A DNA stretch of 64,000 nucleotides from Alphaproteobacteria bacterium (GTDB taxonomy: Bacteria > Pseudomonadota > Alphaproteobacteria > DSM-16000 > Inquilinaceae): the NCBI GenBank assembly GCA_028277405.1, contig JANQGH010000100.1:62001-126000 (forward strand), in the 5' to 3' direction. Shown here piece by piece: positions 17,304 to 26,901 of this stretch. The notes below the pieces were generated by a model. It was not told the origin of the DNA and did not search any database. It saw nothing but the letters and a program-made list of their open reading frames with translations. The translations under genes were made by a program, and so were the position numbers. Position 1 is the stretch's first letter; every line of letters starts with the position of its first letter.

Positions 17304-18143
17304 TCACCGTTGCCGCCGTGGGCAATAGAAGGTCGACCGGTTCGACTGTACCAGCCGTTGGACGCCGCCATTGGCCTCCCAATCACAGTCGCAGCCCTTG
17401 CACGGCTGTCCCTCGCGTCCATAAACGGCCCATTCGTGCTGAAAGTAGCCGAGCTCGCCGGAGGCCTGCACATAGTCGCGGAGCGACGAGCCGCCAACCG
17501 CAATCGCGCGATCGAGCACGGATTTGATCGCCGGCACGAGCCGCTCCGCGCGAGCGCCGACCACGGTCTTGGCCAGGCGCCGGGGCGAAATGCCGGCGTC
17601 GAACAGGGCCTCGCAGACATAGATGTTGCCCAGGCCCGCCACAACCCGCTGGTCCAGAAGGGCCGCCTTGATCGGGGTGCGCTTGCCGTTCAGGCTTGCC
17701 GACAGCACTGTCGGCGTAAAGTCGTCGCCCAACGGTTCCGGCCCCAGGCTCGCCAGGGCCGGGTAGGCGGCCAGCGCATTCGACGAGACCAGATCGACCA
17801 TGCCAAAGCGGCGGACATCGTTGAAGGTCACCGACGTGCCGTCATCGGTCATGAAGATCAGATGATCGTGGGGCCCCGGATCTTGGCGGCCGTCCGCCAG
17901 CAGCATGCGGCCCGACATGCCGAGATGGATCATCAGCACCATGCCGTCGTCCAGGCGCAGCAACAGATACTTGGCGCGTCGGTCGATCGCCTCGACGGTC
18001 CGGCCGACCAGGCGGTTCGGCAGGTCGTCGGGCAGGGGATAGCGCAGGTCGGCACGACGTTGCTCGACGGCGACGAACCGCTGGCCAAGGATTTTGGCCG
18101 CCAGGCCACGGCGGACGGTTTCGACTTCGGGCAGTTCGGGCAT
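17304..18143 (-). CDS. mutM: formamidopyrimidine-DNA glycosylase
   Basis: 279 aa base-excision repair enzyme that removes 8-oxoguanine and FaPy lesions. The catalytic Pro1-Glu2 (after Met removal) starts MPELPEVETVRRGL, the second catalytic Lys is in RRAKYLLLRL, and the helix-two-turn-helix region GLGNIYVCEALF is present. The C-terminal zinc finger is odd: it reads CKGCDCDW ... STFYCPRRQR, so the fourth zinc cysteine of the usual CPxCQ is Arg (codon cgg). An extra Cys in CDC may compensate. It is divergent from ubiE, 38 bases away. Confidence 0.95.
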   Translation of the reverse strand: MPELPEVETVRRGLAAKILGQRFVAVEQRRADLRYPLPDDLPNRLVGRTVEAIDRRAKYLLLRLDDGMVLMIHLGMSGRMLLADGRQDPGPHDHLIFMTDDGTSVTFNDVRRFGMVDLVSSNALAAYPALASLGPEPLGDDFTPTVLSASLNGKRTPIKAALLDQRVVAGLGNIYVCEALFDAGISPRRLAKTVVGARAERLVPAIKSVLDRAIAVGGSSLRDYVQASGELGYFQHEWAVYGREGQPCKGCDCDWEANGGVQRLVQSNRSTFYCPRRQR

Positions 18144-18181
18144 TGCGTCGCGGCCTATAGCAAGAAGCGGAGCCCAGCGCT

Positions 18182-18982
18182 ATGGTCGCGCCCATGATCG
18201 AGGGCGATAAGAAAACGGCCGACGCCGAGCCGGGACCGCGCAATCCCGAGGCCGGCTGGTTCGGCGATCGGGCGGTGGAGCCCCGGGCCAAGACCGAAAT
18301 GGTGCACGGCGTCTTCGATCGCGTGGCCCGCCGCTACGATCTGATGAACGATCTGATGAGCGCCGGGACCCATCGCCTGTGGAAGACGAGCTTCGTCGCG
18401 CAGGTGAAGTTGCGCGCGAACGAACGGTCGCTCGACGTCGCCGGCGGCACAGGCGACATCGCCTTCCGGCTGAAGGACCGGACACCGGCGGCCGACATCA
18501 CCATCTGCGACCTTACCGAGGCGATGGTCCGGGTCGGGCGTGATCGGGCGTTCGATCGTGGCCTCGTCCACGGCCTAAACGTCGTCGTCGGCAATGCCGA
18601 GGCGCTGCCCATCGCCGACCGTTCGATCGACGCCTATACGATCGCCTTCGGCCTGCGCAACGTCACCCGGGTCGACGATGCCCTGGCCGAGGCCCGCAGG
18701 GTCCTGAAGCCGGGCGGCCGGTTCTTCTGTCTGGAGTTCAGCCAGGTCGCGCTGCCCATGCTGCGCCGGGCGTATGACGCCTATTCGTTCGCGGTGATAC
18801 CGCGCCTGGGCGAAATCGTCGCCCGCGACCGCGACAGCTATCAGTACCTCGTCGAGAGCATCAGGCGCTTTCCGGACCAGACCGAACTGGAACAGCGCAT
18901 GAACCAGGCCGGGTTCCGGCATACGCGCTGGCGCAACCTCTCAGCCGGTATCGCCGCGATTCACAGCGGTTGGCGAATCTAG
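18182..18982 (+). CDS. ubiE: ubiquinone/menaquinone C-methyltransferase UbiE
   Basis: 266 aa SAM-dependent methyltransferase of quinone biosynthesis. The family signature VFDRVARRYDLMNDLMSAGTHRLWK (start near residue 42), the SAM site LDVAGGTGDIAFRL and the second signature RVLKPGGRFFCLEFS are complete. The first ~30 residues are a variable extension; the ATG at 18194 is an alternative start. UbiB, which usually follows ubiE in related genomes, is not here. Confidence 0.96.
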   Translation: MVAPMIEGDKKTADAEPGPRNPEAGWFGDRAVEPRAKTEMVHGVFDRVARRYDLMNDLMSAGTHRLWKTSFVAQVKLRANERSLDVAGGTGDIAFRLKDRTPAADITICDLTEAMVRVGRDRAFDRGLVHGLNVVVGNAEALPIADRSIDAYTIAFGLRNVTRVDDALAEARRVLKPGGRFFCLEFSQVALPMLRRAYDAYSFAVIPRLGEIVARDRDSYQYLVESIRRFPDQTELEQRMNQAGFRHTRWRNLSAGIAAIHSGWRI

Positions 18983-19035
18983 CCACTTCGCGATAGCATC
19001 GCCTTCATTGGATGAGAGTGTATTAGAGGAACCCC

Positions 19036-19173
19036 ATGAAACGGCTGCTTTCGACTGTCACGCTCATGCTGGCCCTTGCGGTGGCCGGTGTGGGACTTGC
19101 GGCGTGCGACAATACGATTCGCGGCGTCGGTCAGGATATTCGCGATACGGGCGACGCGCTGGAAGGCAACTAG
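19036..19173 (+). CDS. entericidin-like small lipoprotein
   Basis: 45 aa protein with a lipoprotein signal peptide: MKRLLSTVTLMLALAVAG, a lipobox ending in LAAC, then a short mature part (DNTIRGVGQDIRDTGDALEG) like the entericidin A/B family. AGAGGA lies ahead of the ATG at a good distance. It would be an outer- or inner-membrane lipopeptide; entericidins are linked to envelope stress and stationary phase, but the function here is unknown. It sits between ubiE and coaBC. Confidence 0.85.
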   Translation: MKRLLSTVTLMLALAVAGVGLAACDNTIRGVGQDIRDTGDALEGN

Positions 19174-19282
19174 CCGAGATATCGCACTGGCGTTGGGCCC
19201 GAGAGCGGGCTTGCCGCCCCCTTGATCCTCGCCTACATTAATTTCCGCAAACTTCAGTGTTCTTTTTGCGGGATTTCGCACC

Positions 19283-20494
19283 GTGTTGCGTGGAAAGCGC
19301 GTCCTCCTGATCATTTCCGGGGGCATCGCCGCCTATAAATCGCTCGATCTGATCCGCCGCCTGCGTGAGCGCGGCGCGGATGTGCGCGCCGTGCTGACCC
19401 GCGCGGGCGAGCAGTTCGTCACGCCGCTGTCGGTGTCCGCGCTGACCGAGGACAAGGTCTATACCGACCTGTTCTCGCTGACCGACGAGGCCGAGATGGG
19501 CCATATCCAGCTGTCGCGCAACGCCGACGTGCTGGTCGTGGCGCCGGCCAGCGCGGATATCCTGGCGCGCATGGCCGCCGGCATGGCGAACGATCTGGCG
19601 ACCACCGTCCTCTTGGCCACGGACAAGCCGGTACTGGCGGCCCCGGCGATGAACGTACGCATGTGGCAGCACCCGGCGACCCAATCGAACCTCGAAGTGC
19701 TGCGCGATCGCGGCGTGATGATCGTCGGCCCTAACGAGGGCGATATGGCCTGCGGCGAATACGGCCCCGGCCGCATGGCGGAGCCGTTGGAGATCGTCGC
19801 CGAGGTCTCGAACTTCTTTCAAACCGCCAGCGGACCGTTGGCAGGGCGGCGGGCGCTGGTGACCAGCGGACCGACCCACGAACCGATCGATCCGGTCCGC
19901 TACATCGCCAACAGGTCGTCGGGCCGCCAGGGCCACGCGATCGCCATAGCCCTGGCCGAGGCCGGCGCGGAGGTGACGCTGGTCACCGGCCCCGTGGACC
20001 TGCCCGAACCGCCCGGCCTGACGACCGTGCCGGTCGAGACGGCAAGGGAGATGCTGGCGGCCTGCCAATCCGCCTTGCCGGCCGACATCGCGGTCTGCGC
20101 GGCCGCCGTGGCCGACTGGCATGTTGCCGACGCCGCCAACCAAAAGCTGAAGAAGGCGGACGGCCAGGCGACGCCGACCCTGGCCCTGAGCGAGAACCCG
20201 GACATCCTGGCGACCCTGTCGAAAAGCGGCCCGGAACGGCCGGCCGTAGTGATCGGATTCGCGGCCGAGACCGAGGACGTCGTGGCCCACGCCCAGGCGA
20301 AGTTGGCCAGGAAGGGCTGCGACTGGATCCTGGCCAACGACGTTTCCCCCGCCGTCGGCACGTTCGGCGGCGACCGCAACACCATCCATCTCGTCACCCC
20401 GGACGGGGTCGAAGACTGGCCGACCCTGTCCAAGCGCGATGTCGGACGGCGGCTCGTGCAAACCATCATCGAACGCGGACCCTTTGCCGAATGA
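19283..20494 (+). CDS. coaBC: bifunctional phosphopantothenoylcysteine decarboxylase / phosphopantothenate-cysteine ligase
   Basis: 403 aa fusion enzyme of coenzyme A synthesis, starting with GTG 19283. The N-terminal CoaC half (to ~180) has the FMN-binding IISGGIAAYKS segment and the APAMNVRMW motif, with the active-site Cys in the DMACGEYGPGRM loop. The CoaB half has the TSGPTHEPIDPVRYIANRSSG and AAVADW motifs and a late Lys-rich segment for CTP binding. It overlaps dut by 4 bases (ATGA), a common pairing. Confidence 0.97.
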   Translation: MLRGKRVLLIISGGIAAYKSLDLIRRLRERGADVRAVLTRAGEQFVTPLSVSALTEDKVYTDLFSLTDEAEMGHIQLSRNADVLVVAPASADILARMAAGMANDLATTVLLATDKPVLAAPAMNVRMWQHPATQSNLEVLRDRGVMIVGPNEGDMACGEYGPGRMAEPLEIVAEVSNFFQTASGPLAGRRALVTSGPTHEPIDPVRYIANRSSGRQGHAIAIALAEAGAEVTLVTGPVDLPEPPGLTTVPVETAREMLAACQSALPADIAVCAAAVADWHVADAANQKLKKADGQATPTLALSENPDILATLSKSGPERPAVVIGFAAETEDVVAHAQAKLARKGCDWILANDVSPAVGTFGGDRNTIHLVTPDGVEDWPTLSKRDVGRRLVQTIIERGPFAE

Positions 20495-20952
20495 CCATGA
20501 AGCCGCTTGAAATTGCCGTGGCCCGCCTGCCGCACGGCGCCGACCTGCCGTTGCCGAGCTACGCTACCGACCTGGCGGCCGGCATGGACCTGTTGGCGGC
20601 GGTGGACGAACCCGTGGTTTTGCAGCCGGGCCAGCGCGACCTGATCCCGACCGGCCTGACGATTGCCTTGCCCGAGGGCTACGAAGCGCAGGTGCGCCCG
20701 CGGTCCGGCCTGGCGCTGCGCAACGGCATCACCCTGCCGAACAGCCCCGGAACCATCGACGCGGATTATCGCGGCGAGGTGAAGGTCATCCTGGCCAACC
20801 TGGGCGACGCGGCGTTCACCGTGGAACGCGGTATGCGCATCGCGCAAATGGTCGTCGCCCGCCACGAACGGGCGACGTGGCGGATCGTGTCGAGCCTGGA
20901 CGAGACAGCGCGCGGCGGCGGCGGTTTCGGTTCGACCGGCACGCAGAGCTGA
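20491..20952 (+). CDS. dut: dUTP diphosphatase
   Basis: 153 aa trimeric dUTPase converting dUTP to dUMP. The five motifs are visible: AGMDLLA, RPRSGLALRNG, GTIDADYRGEV (catalytic Asp), RIAQMVV, and the flexible glycine-rich C terminus ARGGGGFGSTG. Translationally coupled to coaBC. Confidence 0.97.
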   Translation: MTMKPLEIAVARLPHGADLPLPSYATDLAAGMDLLAAVDEPVVLQPGQRDLIPTGLTIALPEGYEAQVRPRSGLALRNGITLPNSPGTIDADYRGEVKVILANLGDAAFTVERGMRIAQMVVARHERATWRIVSSLDETARGGGGFGSTGTQS

Positions 20953-20959
20953 CGCGCCG

Positions 20960-21415
20960 ATGTTCCGCCTGTCGAAAAAGCTGCTATTCGCCATCGAGGC
21001 TGTTGTCGATATCGCCTACCATTCCGGCGACCAGCCCGTGCAAAGCAGCGTCATCACCGAACGGCAGGGCATTCCCCGCCGCTATCTGGAACAGGTGCTG
21101 CAGCAGCTTGTGCGAGCGGGCATTTTGAGCGGGGTGCGCGGACCGCGTGGCGGTTACCGCCTAGCCCGCGAACGACGGCTCATTTCGCTGGGCGATATCG
21201 TGCGTGTGGTCCGGGCGATGGAAAGTGCCCAGGACCCAATCGAAGATCCGGCCGGGTCCAGCCTCGGTCGAGAGGTCGTCCGGCCGATTTGGGACCAGAT
21301 GCAAGAATCCTGCATGGCCAAGCTGGACGACACCACGGTGGACGATCTGTGCCGCGCGGCCCGCGAGCGGGGCATCGCACGCGAGGGGGTGCCGGCGGTC
21401 GACTGGTCGATTTAG
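20960..21415 (+). CDS. Rrf2 family transcriptional regulator
   Basis: 151 aa winged-helix regulator, with the Rrf2 DNA-binding region (IPRRYLEQVLQQLVRAGIL followed by GVRGPRGGYRLAR). The three-cysteine cluster that binds Fe-S in IscR/NsrR is absent; only two scattered Cys remain, so it resembles the cluster-free CymR-like branch. Its position directly before cysK makes control of cysteine synthesis a good guess, still an inference. It begins 7 bases after dut. Confidence 0.92.
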   Translation: MFRLSKKLLFAIEAVVDIAYHSGDQPVQSSVITERQGIPRRYLEQVLQQLVRAGILSGVRGPRGGYRLARERRLISLGDIVRVVRAMESAQDPIEDPAGSSLGREVVRPIWDQMQESCMAKLDDTTVDDLCRAARERGIAREGVPAVDWSI

Positions 21416-21514
21416 GCCGATGTAGAGAAAGTCCTTTGCACTGCGTGCGATCGACCATAAATTCGCATCGAGGACTGTGAATATCAGCTAATATACGATG
21501 AAGGAGTGTTAAAT

Positions 21515-22504
<990 letters not shown>

Positions 22505-22584
22505 GCACTGCGAGAAGCCGGCCCACGGGTCAGTGACGTCTGAGGTCGGTTGAGGTCCGGGCGCCCGCGCCGTAAGAAGGGCGC

Positions 22585-23376
22585 ATGGACCTCACCGACG
22601 ACCAGATCGACCGCTATGCACGGCATCTGATCCTGCCGGAAATCGGCGGGCCCGGTCAGGCCAAGCTGTTGCGCACGTCGGCGCTGGTGGTCGGGGCCGG
22701 CGGGTTGGGCGCGCCGTTGCTGCTGTACCTGGCCGCCGCCGGCTTCGGGCGGCTGGGCATTGTCGATGACGATGTGGTGGACCTGTCGAACCTGCAGCGG
22801 CAGGTCATTCACGACACCGGCACCCTCGGCGTGCCGAAGGTCGAAAGTGCGGCCCAAAAAATCGCGGCGCTTAACCCCGACGTCGCGGTCGACGCGATTG
22901 CCGAACGGCTGACGGTCGCCAACGTCGCAGCCCTGCTCGACAGCTACGACCTGGTCATCGACGGCAGCGACAATTTCGCCACCCGCTATCTCCTGAACGA
23001 CGCCTGCTATTTCGCACGCAAGCCGCTGGTCTCGGCGGCGTTGCTGCGCTTCGAGGGGCAGCTATCGGTGTTCCGCGCCTATGACGGCCCGCCGCACCCC
23101 TGCTATCGCTGCCTGTTCCCGGAACCGCCGCCGCCGGACGCGGTGCCCAACTGTGCCGAGGCGGGCGTTCTGGGCGCGCTGGCCGGCGTCGTCGGCTCGC
23201 TGCAGGCGGTCGAGGCGGTCAAGACGGTGCTCGATCTCGGCGACAGCTTGTCGGGCCAATTGCTGTTGATCGACGTCCTGTCGATGCGCTTCACCAAGCT
23301 GGACATTCCGCGCGACCCGGCCTGCCCGCTCTGCGGCCCGCAAGCCTCGATCAGCGATCTATCGGGCCACCTTTAA
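22585..23376 (+). CDS. moeB: MoeB/ThiF-type adenylyltransferase
   Basis: 263 aa E1-like enzyme that adenylates the C terminus of a ubiquitin-like sulfur carrier (MoaD or ThiS). It has the nucleotide loop GAGGLGAP, the DNLQRQ-like segment DLSNLQRQVIHD, the IDGSDNFATRYLLND block, two CxxC zinc pairs (CYRC and CPLC) and a Cys in VPNCAEAGVLG. No rhodanese domain is attached, so it is of the short MoeB class. Its stop overlaps that of the convergent next gene by 4 bases. Confidence 0.93.
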   Translation: MDLTDDQIDRYARHLILPEIGGPGQAKLLRTSALVVGAGGLGAPLLLYLAAAGFGRLGIVDDDVVDLSNLQRQVIHDTGTLGVPKVESAAQKIAALNPDVAVDAIAERLTVANVAALLDSYDLVIDGSDNFATRYLLNDACYFARKPLVSAALLRFEGQLSVFRAYDGPPHPCYRCLFPEPPPPDAVPNCAEAGVLGALAGVVGSLQAVEAVKTVLDLGDSLSGQLLLIDVLSMRFTKLDIPRDPACPLCGPQASISDLSGHL

Positions 23377-24134
23377 CCGCCGACGTCGTGCACGACCCAG
23401 ACATTCGGCTCGCGATAGACCCCCTGGTCTTGTTCAAGGTCGATGTCGATCGGGTTCAGGGCGCCCGGCACGCAATAGCGCCCCGTTCCCGGAAACTCCA
23501 ATCCCGTCCAGCGCGACCAGTCCGCGACCGTGCCAGGGATGAGCATGGAGTCCGGGCAGACCCGGATGATCGTGCCGCCCATTCGGGCATGGACACGCAG
23601 CCAGGCATCGTAGGGAAGGCCGGCATCGTTCGTCCAGGTGACGTACCGCTCCATCGGGATCAGCGGAAACTGGGCCTTCTGGTTCGGTCTCACGGGCAGG
23701 ATCACGGTTCGAATGCCCATCCGGGCCGCCAGCGCGACCATCTGGGCCACCAGAGCGCCACTTAACCGTTTGGCCCGATGCGCCGGATTGACGACGGCCT
23801 GGATGCCCATCAGGCAATTCGGCGCAGCACCCTCATGATGGTCGAGAACGGCCTTCTCCATCCCCCAGTCGACCCCACGATCGGGCAGATCCGTCAACGG
23901 ACCGCTGAAGTGAAGCGGCACCGTGTTGGCGAGGCCGAGGATGTCGTCCCGGTCAAGCAGCGCGAACTGATAGTCGGCAAAGCATTCATTCAGGGCCCAC
24001 CAATTTCGGTCGAGAACCGGATCGTGCAGCATGAATTCGGGCCAGGACGCATGCACGATCTGCGTGCGCTGCTCGTCCAGATCCGGTCGCGCGGCAAGGG
24101 CGACGACGTCGAAGTCCGGCGTTTCCTGGGTCAT
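23373..24134 (-). CDS. GNAT-fold-like protein, unknown function
   Basis: 253 aa soluble protein. The middle segment, with GIQAVVNPAHRAKRLSGALVAQMVALAARMG, looks like the acetyl-CoA-binding strand-helix of GNAT acyltransferases, and the rest is rich in Trp and Asp. I cannot name a specific family or substrate. It lies 23 bases downstream of the hydroxyacid dehydrogenase gene on the same strand, so the two may be co-transcribed. Confidence 0.7.
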   Translation of the reverse strand: MTQETPDFDVVALAARPDLDEQRTQIVHASWPEFMLHDPVLDRNWWALNECFADYQFALLDRDDILGLANTVPLHFSGPLTDLPDRGVDWGMEKAVLDHHEGAAPNCLMGIQAVVNPAHRAKRLSGALVAQMVALAARMGIRTVILPVRPNQKAQFPLIPMERYVTWTNDAGLPYDAWLRVHARMGGTIIRVCPDSMLIPGTVADWSRWTGLEFPGTGRYCVPGALNPIDIDLEQDQGVYREPNVWVVHDVGG

Positions 24135-24157
24135 GGCGACCTCACGCCCTGGCGGGC

Positions 24158-25147
24158 TCAGAACTCCGTGTCGATGACGCGGTCCGGCGGCACGTGGCCG
24201 TCGGTGAAGGCGCGGATGTTGATGATGACCTTTTCGCCCATGTCGATCCGGCCCTCGATCGTGGCAGAACCCATATGGGGCATCAGCACCACGTTCGGCA
24301 GCTTCAACAGGCGCGGGTTCACCGCCGGCTCGTTCTCGAACACGTCCAGCCCGGCCCCGGCGATCTCGCCCTGGCGCAGCAGGTCGGCCATCGCCTTTTC
24401 GTCAATCACCTCGCCGCGCGACGTGTTGACGATGATGGCGTCCCGCTTCATCAGCTTCAGGCGCCTGGCGTTCAGCAGGTGATAGGTCGCCGGCGTGCGC
24501 GGGCAGTTCACCGACACGATGTCCGTGCGGGCCAGCATCTGGTCGAGGCTGTCCCAATAGGTCGCCTCCAGCTCCTGCTCCACCTCTTCGCGGACGCGCC
24601 TGCGATTGTGATAGTGGATCGAGAGGCCGAAGCCGCGCGCCCGGCGCGCCAGGGCCCGCCCAATCCGCCCCATGCCGACGATGCCCAGCCGCTTGCCTTT
24701 CAGCCGGTGGCCCAGCATGAAGGTCGGGCTCCAGCCCTGCCACTCGCCGTCGCGGATCAGCCGTTCGCCCTCTACCAGGCGCCGCGACACGGCCAGGATC
24801 AGGGCCATGGTCATGTCGGCCGTGTCGTCGGTCAACACGCCGGGCGTATTGGTGACCGTCAGGCGCTTCTCTCGCGCGGCCCGCAGGTCGATATGGTCGA
24901 CGCCCGTTCCGAAGCTGGCGATCAGCTTCAGGTTCGGGCCGGCGGCGGACAGGATGTCCGCGTCGATCCGGTCGGTAACCGTCGGCACCAGCACCTCGGC
25001 CTCCGCCATCGCCTGTTTCAGCGCCGCGCGGTCCATGGCCTGGTCATCGAGGTTTAGCCGCGCGCGGAACAGCTCCATCATGCGCGTCTCGATGACGTCC
25101 GGCAGCTTTCGCGTGACGATGACCAACGGGCGTTTGATGTCTGGCAT
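24158..25147 (-). CDS. D-2-hydroxyacid dehydrogenase (glyoxylate/hydroxypyruvate reductase type)
   Basis: 329 aa NAD(P)-dependent dehydrogenase. The nucleotide loop is GMGRIGRALARRARGFG near residue 155; the catalytic Arg is in VNTSRGEVID, Glu in GLDVFENEP and His in LMPHMGSAT. The HYHNRRR segment after the second strand contains several Arg, favouring NADPH. It is divergent from the SH3 protein gene, an arrangement common in alphaproteobacteria. Confidence 0.94.
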   Translation of the reverse strand: MPDIKRPLVIVTRKLPDVIETRMMELFRARLNLDDQAMDRAALKQAMAEAEVLVPTVTDRIDADILSAAGPNLKLIASFGTGVDHIDLRAAREKRLTVTNTPGVLTDDTADMTMALILAVSRRLVEGERLIRDGEWQGWSPTFMLGHRLKGKRLGIVGMGRIGRALARRARGFGLSIHYHNRRRVREEVEQELEATYWDSLDQMLARTDIVSVNCPRTPATYHLLNARRLKLMKRDAIIVNTSRGEVIDEKAMADLLRQGEIAGAGLDVFENEPAVNPRLLKLPNVVLMPHMGSATIEGRIDMGEKVIINIRAFTDGHVPPDRVIDTEF

Positions 25148-25247
25148 GGATGCGGTCGGCCTTGCTGAAGGGTCGGTCGGCCATAGCAGGGTGGCCGTTC
25201 ACTGTCCAGCGCTTGACCCGGGCCGCCCGCCGCCGTGAACTGGGCCC

Positions 25248-25778
25248 ATGGGCGAATCACTTGCCAGCGCCAAGGGGGCCAACCGCGCGACCGCGCTGGT
25301 GCTGGTCTTGCTGTGGGGCCTTTTGTCGCTGGACGCGATCGCGCAGGACCTGCCGACCCCCCGCTTTGCCTCGATGCGCAATGACGAGGCCAATGTGCGA
25401 ACCGGCCCCGGCCGGCAATATCCCATCGAATGGGTGTTCGTTCAGCGGGGGTTGCCCGTGGAGATCATCTCCGAATTCGACAATTGGCGCCAGATCCGCG
25501 ACTGGCAGGGCGAGGGCGGCTGGGTCCACCACAGCCAGTTGAGCGGCCGGCGCACGGCGATCGTGATGGCCGAAGAACCGCAGGAGATGCTGCGCGACCC
25601 GCGGCCGGACGGCGGCCTGATCGCCCGCATCGAACCGCAGGTGTTAGGCGAGCTGATCGAATGTCCGGAACCGGCAGCACAAGAGGGTGCCTACTGCCTG
25701 TTCGAGGCCTCGGGCCTACGGGGCTGGCTGCCGCGCGGCACCTTGTGGGGCGTCTATCCCGACGAGGCGGTCGACTGA
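25248..25778 (+). CDS. exported bacterial SH3 domain protein
   Basis: 176 aa protein with an N-terminal signal peptide (hydrophobic ALVLVLLWGLLSLDAIAQ, cleavage likely after AIAQ) and two SH3b-like repeats: the first shows NVRTGPGRQYPIEWVF ... GGWVHHSQLSG and the second is more degenerate and ends with GWLPRGTLWGVYP. Such periplasmic SH3 proteins are thought to bind peptidoglycan or partner proteins; no enzymatic domain is present. Confidence 0.88.
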   Translation: MGESLASAKGANRATALVLVLLWGLLSLDAIAQDLPTPRFASMRNDEANVRTGPGRQYPIEWVFVQRGLPVEIISEFDNWRQIRDWQGEGGWVHHSQLSGRRTAIVMAEEPQEMLRDPRPDGGLIARIEPQVLGELIECPEPAAQEGAYCLFEASGLRGWLPRGTLWGVYPDEAVD

Positions 25779-25789
25779 TCCGGCCAGGC

Positions 25790-26476
25790 TCAGCCAGGCA
25801 GCGTCTCGACCACCCAGCGATGCAGCGGCGCCAACTTGGCGAAGCAGGATATAGTATGGTCGACGGCATCGGCGCCAAACAGACGGTCGCCGTCCGGCAT
25901 GTCGCCGCGCACGACGACCAGCTTGTACAGCAGCAAATCCTCAAAACCCGGCGCCGGATCGAAAGCGGCCGGCGGCCGTTTGAGCTGCGGGCCGTCCAGA
26001 TCCCCGACGCAGGCCTCCCGAGCGGCCGCAACCGCATCGCGCAGCGCCTTGGCCTTGCCCCGGTCGCAAACTGCCGTGCGATAGGCCGTGAGCTGGGCGG
26101 GCGTGAGTTGCCATTGGCCGGCGCCGATGCCGACATGATCGGCGGCGATGACAAGATGGAAGCCGGAACCGGCATTCGGCTTCGCCCCGGCCCAGAAGAT
26201 CATGTGCAGGCGTGGGCTGTAAGGCGTTTTGTCCGCGGAAAACCGAAGGTCCCGGTTCAGCCGCCGGATCGAGCCGTTGACCGAGGGTTTGGCGGTCAGA
26301 CCCGGCGCGACCTCGTCCAATCGCGCGCCGACAGCCTCGACGAACGCCTTCGCCGGCGCGACCAGCAAAGTGTCATAGTCGGCGCGATGCGCATCGAACC
26401 AGTCCTTGGCATTGTTGGCCGCAAGCCCGCTGAGATAACCGGTCAACCCGCGCGGAAAGCCGTCGAACGTCGTCAT
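25790..26476 (-). CDS. DUF2461 (TIGR02453) family protein
   Basis: 228 aa cytoplasmic protein matching the DUF2461 family: the N-terminal LSGLAANNAKDWFDAHRADY motif and the central RLNRDLRFSADKTPYSPRLH motif are diagnostic. The function of the family is not established. It ends only 9 bases beyond the stop of the SH3 gene (convergent). Confidence 0.9.
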   Translation of the reverse strand: MTTFDGFPRGLTGYLSGLAANNAKDWFDAHRADYDTLLVAPAKAFVEAVGARLDEVAPGLTAKPSVNGSIRRLNRDLRFSADKTPYSPRLHMIFWAGAKPNAGSGFHLVIAADHVGIGAGQWQLTPAQLTAYRTAVCDRGKAKALRDAVAAAREACVGDLDGPQLKRPPAAFDPAPGFEDLLLYKLVVVRGDMPDGDRLFGADAVDHTISCFAKLAPLHRWVVETLPG

Positions 26477-26558
26477 CTGCGATCCCCATGGTCATACTGG
26501 GCGTTCCGACCTAGGATAGGATACCTAGGGACAAACGACAATCCGGTGCGAACAGGCG

Positions 26559-26891
26559 ATGACACAGGACACCCATAAGGCCGCGTTCCAATCGATCGCC
26601 GACGCCATGGTCGCCAGCCAGGACGGTGTCGAGCACGGGAAAATGATGTCCCACCCGGCGATCGCCTATCGCGGCAAGGTCTTTGCGTTCTATGCCTCGC
26701 GCGACGACATGGCGTTCCGCCTGGGCGCCGGCTTCGACCTCGCGCCGTTCGGCATCACGGATTTCGAGCTGTTGGCGCCATTCAAGACCAAGCCGCCGAT
26801 GAAGGACTGGTTTCGCATTTCCGCCGCTGACGCCCCGCACTGGCCCAAGCTGGCGGAACACGCGCTTCAACGCATGCGCGACGGCGCCTGA
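26559..26891 (+). CDS. small MmcQ/YjbR- or TfoX-like protein
   Basis: 110 aa protein. The segment GKMMSHPAIAYRGKVFAFYASRD followed by MAFRLG resembles the strand pattern of YjbR/MmcQ or TfoX N-terminal folds, and ending with WFRISAADAPHWPKLAEHAL fits the former. No clear ribosome binding site is seen. It is flanked by genes on the opposite strand, so it is probably a single-gene unit. Function unknown. Confidence 0.7.
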   Translation: MTQDTHKAAFQSIADAMVASQDGVEHGKMMSHPAIAYRGKVFAFYASRDDMAFRLGAGFDLAPFGITDFELLAPFKTKPPMKDWFRISAADAPHWPKLAEHALQRMRDGA

Positions 26892-26901
26892 GCGGAAACC
26901 A

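Noticed and set aside
15957..18197. 746-residue + strand frame across rpsT, the enoyl-CoA hydratase and mutM
   Set aside because: Antisense to three clear genes and it runs through an intergenic terminator; no recognisable domain.
19198..19211. GCCCG/CGGGC hairpin downstream of the entericidin-like gene
   Set aside because: Only a 5-bp stem and no T run; too weak for a terminator call.
20960..21415. Rrf2 protein as IscR
   Set aside because: The three-cysteine Fe-S cluster motif is absent and no isc/suf genes are nearby.
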